A DNA stretch of 45,005 nt, taken from assembly GCA_937991555.1 (NCBI GenBank), contig CALKHU010000061.1, positions 1-45,005 on the forward strand, in the 5' to 3' direction. The notes beneath the pieces are model-generated. The model ran no database searches and was not told the origin of the DNA. It saw only the letters and a list, made by a program, of their open reading frames with translations. Made by a program: the position numbers and the translations under genes. This document shows, piece by piece, positions 16,662 to 23,960 of this stretch (positions are counted from its first letter, which is position 1; each line of letters starts with the position of its first letter). This DNA is from an uncultured Caulobacter sp. (lineage in GTDB: Bacteria > Pseudomonadota > Alphaproteobacteria > Caulobacterales > Caulobacteraceae).

Positions 16662-17282
16662 TCAGGCCTTTGCCCGCGTTCCGTTGCCATTGTGTGACTT
16701 GGTCCGTTCCGGATCGATCCAGCCGATATTTCCGTCGGGCCGGCGATACACCACGGACAATCCGCCGTGGGCGGCGTTCCTAAACACGATTGTGCGGGAT
16801 TCGGTCAAGTCCAGCTCCATGACCGCCATCGAAACGGTCATCGTCTTCAGCACCGCCTCGGTCTCGGCGATGACCATGGCGGCGGGCGGGGCGTGGCCGT
16901 CGGCCTCCCAGTCCTCGCCCTCATCCTCTTCCGGGGCCTTCAGCACGAAGGCCGCGGCGGTCTCCGCCTGCTTGGCGCTGGCCTGCGCGGAGTGGCTGCG
17001 CAGGCGGTTCTTGTAGCGCCGGACGCGGGTGGCGATCTTGCCCAGGGCCGCGTCGAAGGCCGCATGCGCGTCCCCGCCCAGCCCGTGGCTCATCAGATGC
17101 TGCCCGGAGGCGAGGGTGACGGCGCAGTCCACCCTGAATTCATGGCCTTCCCTGGTCACCACGACATCCGCGGCGCCGCCGCGGTCGAAATACTTGCCGA
17201 TGGTGCTGTTGAGTTCGTCGGAAACCCGCAGTCGCAGGGCTTCGCCGACGTCGACGTGCTTGCCGGACACTTGCACTTGCAT
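16662..17282 (-). CDS. hpf: Long ribosome hibernation promoting factor
   Basis: A 206-residue long-form HPF: an N-terminal S30AE/YfiA domain (MQVQVSGKHVDVGEALRLRV through ~100) that blocks the 30S decoding region, a linker rich in Glu and Pro, and a C-terminal S30AE dimerisation domain (MAVMELDLTESRTIVFRNA, LSVVYRRPDGNIGWIDPE) that joins two 70S ribosomes into 100S dimers. The ATG at 17282 is preferred over an upstream TTG, because MQVQVSGKH is the family start. It lies in the rpoN-hpf-ptsN cluster; exoD interrupts rpoN-hpf here. Confidence 0.94.
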   Translation of the reverse strand: MQVQVSGKHVDVGEALRLRVSDELNSTIGKYFDRGGAADVVVTREGHEFRVDCAVTLASGQHLMSHGLGGDAHAAFDAALGKIATRVRRYKNRLRSHSAQASAKQAETAAAFVLKAPEEDEGEDWEADGHAPPAAMVIAETEAVLKTMTVSMAVMELDLTESRTIVFRNAAHGGLSVVYRRPDGNIGWIDPERTKSHNGNGTRAKA

Positions 17283-17358
17283 ACCTGTATGAACGCGCCC
17301 GAGGGCCCCGGGTGTCAAGCAGACCGGGGGTTGATCGCCGTTTCGTGAGCGGCGGCGG

Positions 17359-17979
17359 TCAGGATACCCCCAGCCATCGCAGAAGCTCGCCCAGTGCGAG
17401 CAGCGCGGCCCGCCCGCCGAGCACCAGCAGGCCGGCGCTGAGGGCCGTGACGGCGTAGCCGATCAGGGCCAGGACGCCGTCCCGCTGCACCAGGGCCAGG
17501 CCGAAGGCGGCGATCGCGGCGGCCGGCGCCATGTTGCCCAGCGGGATCGGCAGCAGCAGCACCAGCGCCAGCGCGAAGCAGGTCAGGCCGATCAGCCGGT
17601 CGCCGACCGGGCCGAACAGGAACGGCAGCCGGGGCCGCGACACCTTCTCGATGCGCTGCAGGAACGGCGTGATCCGGCGCAGGGTCTTCGCCAGCTCGGG
17701 GCGCTTCATCTTCCGCTCGTCGATGAAGCGCGGCAGCCAGGGGCCCTGGATGCCGACGGCCACCTGCGGCGTCAGCAGCACCAGCGGGGCGGCCAGGAAG
17801 GTCGACGACCCGGGCGGCAGCGGCAGCCAGTTGGGCGCCGAGAAGAAGAACAGCAGCGCCCCGAACGCCCGCCGGCCGAAGCGGTGCACGATCTCGCCGA
17901 CCGTCACCGTCGGATCGGGATCGTCGCAGATCTCGAGCAGGATGTCCGACAGCCGCCGCCGCCGCTCGTTCGATTCCAT
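17359..17979 (-). CDS. ExoD family membrane protein
   Basis: A 206-residue inner-membrane protein of the exopolysaccharide synthesis ExoD family. Residues 1-40 are soluble; several hydrophobic segments follow (about 38-80, 135-165, 175-205), with conserved-looking FFFSAPNWLPLPPGSSTF and PWLPRFIDERKM. In Rhizobium exoD affects exopolysaccharide and alkaline tolerance, but the molecular role is not settled. It sits between rpoN and hpf, same direction, a place where these two genes are normally adjacent, so it was inserted into a conserved operon. Confidence 0.85.
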   Translation of the reverse strand: MESNERRRRLSDILLEICDDPDPTVTVGEIVHRFGRRAFGALLFFFSAPNWLPLPPGSSTFLAAPLVLLTPQVAVGIQGPWLPRFIDERKMKRPELAKTLRRITPFLQRIEKVSRPRLPFLFGPVGDRLIGLTCFALALVLLLPIPLGNMAPAAAIAAFGLALVQRDGVLALIGYAVTALSAGLLVLGGRAALLALGELLRWLGVS

Positions 17980-18091
17980 TCAGGACTCCGTCGCGTCCCC
18001 AAACGCGCGAACCCGGTTCCGGTCGCGGCGGTAGCGCCTGCCTGGAGAGATAGTGTCGCCCCGGCGCCGCACCAGCCCCGGGGCTGGCGGC

Positions 18092-19588
18092 TCAGACCGC
18101 CGCGCGCAGCATGCGGCGGCGCTCGACGGACGAGGGGATCCGCATCGCCTCGCGGTACTTGGCCACCGTGCGCCGGGCGATGTCGACGCCGGCCTCCTTC
18201 AGGATGTCGACGATGGCGTCGTCCGAATGGACCTCGTTCTCGGCATGCTCGGCGTCGATCAGCTGGCGGATCTTGTGCCGCACGCTTTCGGCTGAATGGG
18301 CCTCGCCGCCGGAGGACGAGGCGATCGCGGAGGTGAAGAAGAACTTCAGCTCGAACAGACCACGCGGCGTGGCGATGTACTTGTTCGACGTCACCCGGCT
18401 GACCGTGCTCTCGTGCATGCCGATGGCGTCGGCGACGGTCTTCAGGTTCAGCGGCCGCAGGTGTTCGACGCCATAGGCGAGGAAGCCGTCCTGCTGGCGC
18501 ACGATCTCGCCGGCGACCTTCAGGATGGTGCGGGCGCGCTGGTCGAGGCTCTTCACCAGCCAGTTGGCGTTGGCCAGGCAGTCGGAGACGAAGGTCCGGT
18601 CGGCCTCGGTCTTGGCGCCGCCGGCGATGCGGGCGTGATAGCGCTTGTCGACCAGCACCCGGGGCAGGGTGTCGGTGTTCAGCTCGACATGCCAAAGGCC
18701 GCCGGCGCCCTCGCGGACGAACACGTCCGGCGTCACCGGCATCGAGGGCTCGGCGCCGAAGGCCGCGCCCGGCCGGGGCGTCAGGGCCTTCAGTTCGGCG
18801 ATCATCTCGCGCAGGTCGTCGTCGTCGACGCCGCACGCCCGGCGCAGCGCGGCCAGGTCACGGCGCGCCAGCAGGTCGAGGTTGTCGAGCAGCGCCTGCA
18901 TCGCCGGATCGAGCCGGTTGCGGTCCTTCAGCTGCAGCGCCAGGCACTCGCGGACGTCGCGGGCGAAGACGCCCGTCGGCTCGAAGCCCTGCAGCACGCC
19001 CAGCACCCGTTCGGTCAGCGATGCGTCGCAGCCGAGGCGGTCGGAGATCTCGCCAAGGTCCGCGCGCAGGTAGCCGCCCTCGTCCACGGCGTCGATCAGG
19101 ACCGCGGCGACCGCCCGTTCGGCGTCGCCCAGCCGGGCCACGGCCAGCTGGTCATGCAGGTGCTCGGCCAGGGTCTTGTCGCGCGACAGGCGGCTCTCGA
19201 GGTCGTCCTCGCCGTCGAAGCCGCCGCCGCCGGAACCCGCCCGCGACCAGTCGATCTGGCCGCCGGCCTGGCCGGGGGCGTCGCCGCCGTCGCCGCTGTC
19301 GCGCTCGCCGGGCGACAGGTCCTGCGGGCCGGCGTCCATGTCGGCCTGGGCGGCGCCGTCAGGCACCGCGTCGACGGTGTAGTCGGCCGCCTCGGCCTTG
19401 ACCGGCTCGGCCTCGACCTCGTTGTCGCGGTCGTCGCGCTGCAGCAGCGGGTTCCGCTCGAGCTCGGCCTCGACATAGGCCTCGAGCTCGAGGTTGGTCA
19501 GCTGCAGCAGCTTGATCGCCTGCTGCAGCTGCGGCGTGATCACAAGGCCCTGGCCTTGCCTCAGCTCCAGTCTCGGACCGAGCGCCAC
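18092..19588 (-). CDS. rpoN: RNA polymerase sigma-54 factor
   Basis: A 498-residue sigma-54. Region I is Gln/Leu-rich (TPQLQQAIKLLQLTNLELEA), region II is acidic (residues ~60-130), the core-binding part follows, and the C-terminal RpoN box reads ARRTVAKYREAMRIPSS, which contacts the -24 element. It needs AAA+ activators and drives flagellar, stalk and nitrogen genes in Caulobacter. The start is GTG; a GTGGGAAG lies upstream. It follows lptB and sits above exoD, hpf and ptsN. A -24/-12-like site lies in the 106-bp gap to lptB (separate entry). Confidence 0.96.
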   Translation of the reverse strand: MALGPRLELRQGQGLVITPQLQQAIKLLQLTNLELEAYVEAELERNPLLQRDDRDNEVEAEPVKAEAADYTVDAVPDGAAQADMDAGPQDLSPGERDSGDGGDAPGQAGGQIDWSRAGSGGGGFDGEDDLESRLSRDKTLAEHLHDQLAVARLGDAERAVAAVLIDAVDEGGYLRADLGEISDRLGCDASLTERVLGVLQGFEPTGVFARDVRECLALQLKDRNRLDPAMQALLDNLDLLARRDLAALRRACGVDDDDLREMIAELKALTPRPGAAFGAEPSMPVTPDVFVREGAGGLWHVELNTDTLPRVLVDKRYHARIAGGAKTEADRTFVSDCLANANWLVKSLDQRARTILKVAGEIVRQQDGFLAYGVEHLRPLNLKTVADAIGMHESTVSRVTSNKYIATPRGLFELKFFFTSAIASSSGGEAHSAESVRHKIRQLIDAEHAENEVHSDDAIVDILKEAGVDIARRTVAKYREAMRIPSSVERRRMLRAAV

Positions 19589-19658
19589 GCGCTTCCCACC
19601 CCCTCGAAAACGAACAGGGGTTCAGGATCGGACGGCGAGGGTTAACGCCGCCCTTAAG

Positions 19659-19674
19659 CGGCACGCAAATTGCA
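19659..19674 (+). promoter_or_regulatory. Sigma-54 (-24/-12) promoter-like site beside rpoN
   Basis: CGGCACG-CAAA-TTGCA fits the consensus TGGCACG-N4-TTGCA with one change. The invariant GG (19660-19661) and GC (19672-19673) are exactly 10 bp apart. It faces right, toward the 3' end of lptB, so it would make an antisense transcript rather than rpoN mRNA. It could instead act by binding RpoN near the rpoN promoter. Overlap with the palindromic minus-strand sequence gives only an 11-bp spacing there, so the plus orientation is the better fit. Confidence 0.55.
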
Positions 19675-19694
19675 CGACCCGATCCGGGTAGGGC

Positions 19695-20438
19695 TCAGAA
19701 CCGGTCGCCCAGATAGACGCGGCGGACGTCGGGATTGTCGACGATCTCCTGCGGCGCGCCCTCGAACAGCACCTCGCCGGCATGGATGATCGACGCCCGG
19801 TCGATGATGTCGAGCGTCTCGCGGACGTTGTGGTCGGTGATCAGGATGCCGATGCCCCGGCCCTTCAGGTAGCCGATCACCTCGCGGATGTCGGCGATGG
19901 CCAGCGGGTCGATGCCGGCGAAGGGTTCGTCGAGCAGCATGAAGCTGGGTTCGCTGGCCAGCGCCCGCGCGATCTCGACCCGCCGCCGCTCGCCGCCCGA
20001 CAGCGACACGGCTGGCGAAGCCTTCAGGTGGGCGATGCGCAGCTCCTCGAGCAGCTCGGTCGTGGTGTCGCGGGCCTTGCCGGGATCGCGCTCGCGCATC
20101 TCGACCACGGCCAGCACGTTTTCCTCGACGGTCATGCCGCGGAAGATCGAGGCTTCCTGCGGCAGGTAGCCGACGCCCATGCGGGCGCGCTGGTACATCG
20201 GCAGGGCGGTGATGTCGCGGCCATCGAGCCGGATCTCACCCTCGTCGACGGGGATCAGCCCGGTGATCATGTAGAAGCAGGTCGTCTTGCCCGCGCCGTT
20301 GGGGCCCAGCAGGCCGGCGACCTCGCCCCGCTCCAGCCTCAGGCTGACGCCGCGCACGACCTGCCGCTCGCCAAAGGTCTTGGTCAGGCGATCGACGACG
20401 AGGCCGGCCTCGGGGGACGATTCCGCTGCGGCCGTCAC
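19695..20438 (-). CDS. lptB: LPS export ABC transporter ATP-binding protein
   Basis: A 247-residue cytoplasmic ATPase that powers LPS extraction from the inner membrane with LptF and LptG. Walker A is GLLGPNGAGKTT, the ABC signature LSGGERRRVEIARAL, Walker B FMLLDEPFAGID, and the H-loop ILITDHN. The start is GTG, one base after the lptA stop, so the two are coupled. It lies between lptA and rpoN, the conserved order across proteobacteria. Confidence 0.96.
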   Translation of the reverse strand: MTAAAESSPEAGLVVDRLTKTFGERQVVRGVSLRLERGEVAGLLGPNGAGKTTCFYMITGLIPVDEGEIRLDGRDITALPMYQRARMGVGYLPQEASIFRGMTVEENVLAVVEMRERDPGKARDTTTELLEELRIAHLKASPAVSLSGGERRRVEIARALASEPSFMLLDEPFAGIDPLAIADIREVIGYLKGRGIGILITDHNVRETLDIIDRASIIHAGEVLFEGAPQEIVDNPDVRRVYLGDRF

Positions 20439-20439
20439 G

Positions 20440-20979
20440 TTAGCGCGCGGCCCCGTCGTTCGGGTAGAACACGCCGCGCACCCGGCCCGGCTTGTTCCGG
20501 CCGGTCACCGACGAGGTCATGCTGGCCTGGCCGGTGCGGGTGTTGATCACCATGCGGTCGCCGCGCACGACGCTCTTGCCCTGCACGACGATGACGCCGC
20601 CGGTCAGGGTGATGGTCTCGCTGGCGAACTGGTAGACGGCGCTGTCGGCGCGCACGGTGCGCTCGGGCGTCACGAAATAGACCTGGCCGCTGGCTTCCAG
20701 GCGGTCGTTGGCGCCGCACTCGTCGCCGCGCTTCACGTTGTAGATGCGGATCTCGTCGGCGCGCAGGCGGGTGCGGCCCTGCAGGGCCTCGACCGCGCCG
20801 GTCCAGCTCGACACGCACTGGCTGTTGATCACTTCCGAGGCGTCGGCGGTGATGTCGAGCGGGGCCCTGGGATCGAGCTGCGCCTGGGCGGCGCCCGCGG
20901 TGAGCGCCGAGGCGGCCACGGCCGCGGCCAGCGCGAGGGTCAGCCTGAAGCCGTGCATGAAGGGATCGGACTTGATCAT
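20440..20979 (-). CDS. lptA: LPS transport periplasmic protein LptA
   Basis: A 179-residue periplasmic OstA-like protein that forms the LPS bridge between LptC and the outer-membrane LptD/E. A signal peptide ends near AGAAQA (about residue 33 from the first ATG). The mature part has the beta-jellyroll style DITADASEVINSQ, LEASGQVYFVTPERTVRADSAVY and ITLTGGVIVVQGKSVVRGDRM segments. MHGFRLTLALAA seven codons in is an alternative start that also gives a good signal peptide. lptC is 8 bp upstream. Confidence 0.93.
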   Translation of the reverse strand: MIKSDPFMHGFRLTLALAAAVAASALTAGAAQAQLDPRAPLDITADASEVINSQCVSSWTGAVEALQGRTRLRADEIRIYNVKRGDECGANDRLEASGQVYFVTPERTVRADSAVYQFASETITLTGGVIVVQGKSVVRGDRMVINTRTGQASMTSSVTGRNKPGRVRGVFYPNDGAAR

Positions 20980-20987
20980 GGCCTGTC

Positions 20988-21614
20988 TTATTCCGGATTC
21001 ACCCGCGTGCGAACCCTGCCCCGAAACTCGATGCGGTCGCCCTTGTCCTTGACGCTGTAGCTGTCGGCGGAGACCTGTCCGACCGGACCGTCGCTCTGGA
21101 TGCCCTGCCGGCCGACCGCCTGGCCGGTGCGGGTGTCGATGACGGTGTCCTGGGTCGCCACCCGGTTGCCGGCGCCGTCGTCGATGCGCACGTCGCCGGT
21201 CAGCCGCAGCAGGCGGGTCTTCTCGTCGTAGACGCCCTTGCGGGCCATGATCCGCCGCGGCGTCGGGGTTTCGGCCCCGACCACCATGATCGGTTCGATC
21301 AGCGCCACCATGTTGGGCTCGCGCTCGTCGCGGACGGCCTGCTGGGCCCCGATCAGGAAGCTGCGACCGTCCTCGAGGCGGCCCTGGAACCGGGCCCCGA
21401 CCATACGGATGATCGGGTCCTCGATGCGGGGCCGCTGCGGCGCCTGCAGGGTGCTGGCCAGCACCCAGCCGACCAGTCCAAGGCCGATCGCCGCCATCGC
21501 CGCCGGCAGGCCGATCCGCATCCGCGCGATCAGCCGCTCGCGCGTCCGCCAGCGCGCGAACACCGCCTCGCGGCGGTCGTTCGGGTCGGCGGTCTGGGCG
21601 GCGAGCGTGGTCAA
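20988..21614 (-). CDS. lptC: LPS export ABC transporter periplasmic protein LptC
   Basis: A 208-residue bitopic protein: a single membrane helix at about residues 33-55 (MRIGLPAAMAAIGLGLVGWV) and a periplasmic OstA-type domain with ARKGVYDEKTRLLRLTGDVRI and DGPVGQVSADSYSV. It passes LPS from LptB2FG to LptA. The first start is TTG at 21614, 7 nt after the rnd stop; the frame has no ATG before MRIGLPAAM at residue 32, which would cut the cytoplasmic segment, so the start remains uncertain. Confidence 0.88.
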   Translation of the reverse strand: MTTLAAQTADPNDRREAVFARWRTRERLIARMRIGLPAAMAAIGLGLVGWVLASTLQAPQRPRIEDPIIRMVGARFQGRLEDGRSFLIGAQQAVRDEREPNMVALIEPIMVVGAETPTPRRIMARKGVYDEKTRLLRLTGDVRIDDGAGNRVATQDTVIDTRTGQAVGRQGIQSDGPVGQVSADSYSVKDKGDRIEFRGRVRTRVNPE

Positions 21615-21621
21615 GCGGGAC

Positions 21622-22239
21622 TCAGCTGTGGGCGAAGATGTCGGTCTCTTCCCAGCCGGCCAGGTCCAGCCGCGCCCGGGAAGGCAGGAAGTCGAAGCAG
21701 GCCTGGGCGAGTTCGGCGCGGCCTTCGCGCGCGATCATCTCCTCCAGCTTCGCCTTCGCCGCATGAAGATAGAGAACGTCCGAGGCCGCGTACGCCACCT
21801 GTTCGGGGGTGAGGGTCGTCGCCCCCCAGTCCGAGCTCTGCTGCGCCTTGCTGAGGTCCACGCCGACGAGTTCCTTCACCACGTCCTTGAGGCCGTGGCG
21901 GTCGGTGTAGGTGCGGGCGAGCTTCGAGGCGATCTTGGTGCACCAGACAGGGTTGGTCCGGACGCCAAGATGCCGCTCGAACATGGCGATATCAAAGCGG
22001 CCGAAGTGAAAGATCTTCAGCACCGCCGGGTCGGTCAGCAGCGCCTTCAGGTTGGGGCAGTCGTAGGCCGGCCGGTTCAGCCGCACGACATGGGCGTCGC
22101 CGTCGCCGGCCGAAATCTGCACCACGCACAGCATGTCCCGCGTCAGCGACAGGCCCATCGTCTCGGAGTCGACGGCCACGGACGTGACGCCGGCGAACAG
22201 GCCCGCCGGAAGGTCGCCTTCATGAAGATGATTGGCCAA
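21622..22239 (-). CDS. rnd: Short RNase D-like 3'-5' exonuclease
   Basis: A 205-residue DEDD-type exonuclease. Motif I is VAVDSETMGL (Asp24, Glu26), motif II FHFGRFDIAMF, motif III YAASDVLYL with the Tyr-x3-Asp. The HRDC domains of full RNase D are absent, the usual short alphaproteobacterial form. It likely trims tRNA or other RNA 3' ends. The start is TTG, with GAGGGAG about 9 nt upstream. It lies 47 bp downstream of tRNA-Leu in the same direction, and may be read from the tRNA promoter. Confidence 0.88.
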   Translation of the reverse strand: MANHLHEGDLPAGLFAGVTSVAVDSETMGLSLTRDMLCVVQISAGDGDAHVVRLNRPAYDCPNLKALLTDPAVLKIFHFGRFDIAMFERHLGVRTNPVWCTKIASKLARTYTDRHGLKDVVKELVGVDLSKAQQSSDWGATTLTPEQVAYAASDVLYLHAAKAKLEEMIAREGRAELAQACFDFLPSRARLDLAGWEETDIFAHS

Positions 22240-22286
22240 GTGCGACCGCTCCCTCTCGCTCTCTACGTATCATATAAAGAGGAGGG

Positions 22287-22373
<87 letters not shown>

Positions 22374-22414
22374 TCGCTGACCTGTCGGGAAGCCCGACCG
22401 GCGCGAAGGCGTGC

Positions 22415-22443
22415 CTCATAGGGCGCCCGAATGGGGTCGTCAA
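22415..22443 (-). promoter_or_regulatory. Sigma-70 promoter of tRNA-Leu
   Basis: On the minus strand: TTGACG (22443-22438), a 17-bp spacer, then TATGAG (22420-22415). Predicted start about 22408, some 35 bp upstream of the tRNA. Both boxes and spacing are close to consensus, making this the best housekeeping promoter in the window. It probably also feeds rnd and perhaps lptC-lptA-lptB. Confidence 0.65.
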
Positions 22444-22512
22444 CGGCGCATTGCGCGCGAGGCCCACAACGTCTATCCGGGCGCAATCTCGCTTCTGTTC
22501 AAAGGCCGCAAC

Positions 22513-23481
22513 ATGCGTGGGCTCGTCACCGTCTTCGGAGGAACCGGCTTCATCGGGCGCCAGGTCGTCCGCTCGCTCGCGAAGCAGGGCTGGCGCGTGC
22601 GCGCCGCCGCCCGCAACGTCGGCCGCGGCTACCGCCTGCGCATGCTCGGCGACGTCGGCCAGATCGAGGTGGTCCAGGCCAACATCCGCGATCCGGAGTC
22701 CGTCGCCCGCGCGCTGGACGGCGCCGAGGCCTGCGTGAACCTGGTCGGCGTCCTGTGGGAAAGCGGCCGCCAGGGCTTCCAGACCCTCCACGCCACGGGC
22801 GCGAAGACCATCGCCGAGGCCGCGGCGGCGCAGGGAATCACCCGCTTCGTGCAGATGTCGGCCCTGGGCGCCGACGCCGGGTCCGCCTCGAAGTACGCCC
22901 GCACCAAGGCCGAGGGCGAGGCGGCGGTCCGCGCGGCCATTCCGACCGCGACCATCCTGCGGCCGTCGGTGGTGTTCGGTCCGGAAGACGACTTCTTCAA
23001 CCGCTTCGCCCAGCTGTCGACGATTTCGCCGGCGCTGCCGCTGATCGGCGGCGGCCACACCCGCTTCCAGCCCGTCTATGTCGGCGACCTCGCCGCGGCG
23101 GTCGCCGCCGCCCTCGCCGACCCGTCTGCCGCCGGCCGCACCTACGAGATCGGGGGTCCGGCGGTCTACACCTTCCACGAACTGCTGGCCTTCATCCTGC
23201 GCGAGACCGGTCGTTCGCGCCTGCTGCTCCCGGTGCCGTGGTTCGCGGCCCGGGCGCTGGCCGCGCTCGGCGACTTGCAGGCGGCCGTGCCGGTCATCCC
23301 GCCGCAGCTGACCAGCGACCAGCTCGAGAACCTGCGCCACGACAATGTCGTCTCGCCCGGCGCCCCCGGTCTGGCCGATCTCGGCGTCACGCCGCGCACC
23401 GTCGAGGCGATCGCGCCGTCCTACCTCTACCGCTACCGGAAGGGCGGCCAGTACGCGCCGGCGCCGGAAGGGGCCTACTGA
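22513..23481 (+). CDS. NAD(P)-binding SDR-like protein, NDUFA9 / complex I assembly type
   Basis: A 322-residue extended/atypical SDR protein. The nucleotide-binding loop is VFGGTGFIGR at the N terminus; NLVGVLWES and YARTKAEGEAAVR (the Tyr-x3-Lys-like region is partly preserved as YARTK) follow, with ILRPSVVFGPEDDFFNRFAQ. This matches the bacterial relatives of the complex I NDUFA9 subunit. Its role in bacteria is not established; a respiratory assembly or quinone-linked function is inference. The ATG at 22513 is chosen over an upstream in-frame ATG because MRGLVTVFGG is the family start. It is divergent from tRNA-Leu. Confidence 0.88.
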   Translation: MRGLVTVFGGTGFIGRQVVRSLAKQGWRVRAAARNVGRGYRLRMLGDVGQIEVVQANIRDPESVARALDGAEACVNLVGVLWESGRQGFQTLHATGAKTIAEAAAAQGITRFVQMSALGADAGSASKYARTKAEGEAAVRAAIPTATILRPSVVFGPEDDFFNRFAQLSTISPALPLIGGGHTRFQPVYVGDLAAAVAAALADPSAAGRTYEIGGPAVYTFHELLAFILRETGRSRLLLPVPWFAARALAALGDLQAAVPVIPPQLTSDQLENLRHDNVVSPGAPGLADLGVTPRTVEAIAPSYLYRYRKGGQYAPAPEGAY

Positions 23482-23493
23482 CCCTCCCGGCAT

Positions 23494-23512
23494 GGTTAAT
23501 CAGGCGTTAACC
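23494..23512. promoter_or_regulatory. Perfect CtrA-type box (TTAA-N7-TTAAC), palindromic
   Basis: TTAA (23496-23499), seven bases, then TTAA (23507-23510) followed by C match the full CtrA recognition motif known from Caulobacter. Two flanking bases extend the pairing to GGTTAA/TTAACC, so the site could also form a 6-bp hairpin. It lies 15 bp after one stop codon and 24 bp before the next ATG, in a very GC-rich context where TTAA is rare. Confidence 0.6.
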
Positions 23513-23533
23513 GCGACCCGCCAGGGTCACGCC

Positions 23534-23875
23534 ATGCGCCGCCTCGCCGTCGTCTCGCTGATCGGACTGCTGCTCGCCGCGCCGGCGGCCGCCCAGGATC
23601 GCGGCCGCATCGCGCCGGACGCCGCAGGACCCTCCATCGCCCTGCGCGGTCCGGTCGGCGGTTTGTCCGGGAGCGGCGCCGGGGAACAGGCCGCCCCCGA
23701 CGCGCTGGCCTCCCTGATCCCTGTGCCGCCGCCGGTCGCGCCGCCCGGCGCGCCCGTCGCCGGCGACAGCCGCCAGTGCAAACGATCCTGCAACCGCGAC
23801 TACTATTTCTGCCTGTCCGCGGAAGAGGAGACCTGCGCTCCGACCTGGGCCAAATGCACGGCCCGCTGCGGCTGA
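23534..23875 (+). CDS. Small secreted cysteine-rich protein (twin CX10C), unknown family
   Basis: A 113-residue exported protein. The signal peptide is MRRLAVVSLIGLLLAAPAAAQ (cleavage after AAA-Q region, about residue 20). A Gly/Ala/Pro-rich low-complexity stretch follows, ending in VPPPVAPPGAPVAG. The last ~33 residues hold six Cys as C-x3-C-x6-C-x7-C-x6-C-x3-C, a mirror-symmetric pattern equivalent to two CX10C units, with NRDYYF and APTWAK between. Six Cys suggest three disulfides in the periplasm or outside. The ATG is 24 bp behind a CtrA-type box, so cell-cycle control is possible. I do not recognise the family. Confidence 0.75.
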   Translation: MRRLAVVSLIGLLLAAPAAAQDRGRIAPDAAGPSIALRGPVGGLSGSGAGEQAAPDALASLIPVPPPVAPPGAPVAGDSRQCKRSCNRDYYFCLSAEEETCAPTWAKCTARCG

Positions 23876-23960
23876 CGCCGCTTCCGCCGCGTCACGGTTG
23901 ACGTTCGCGGAAACCCCGGACAACCTCGCCTGAACAACGATAAGTGTCAGGGAGGACATC

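Noticed and set aside
19642..19657. TTAA...TTAA upstream of rpoN as a CtrA box
   Set aside because: The spacing is 8, not 7, so it does not fit the full CtrA motif.
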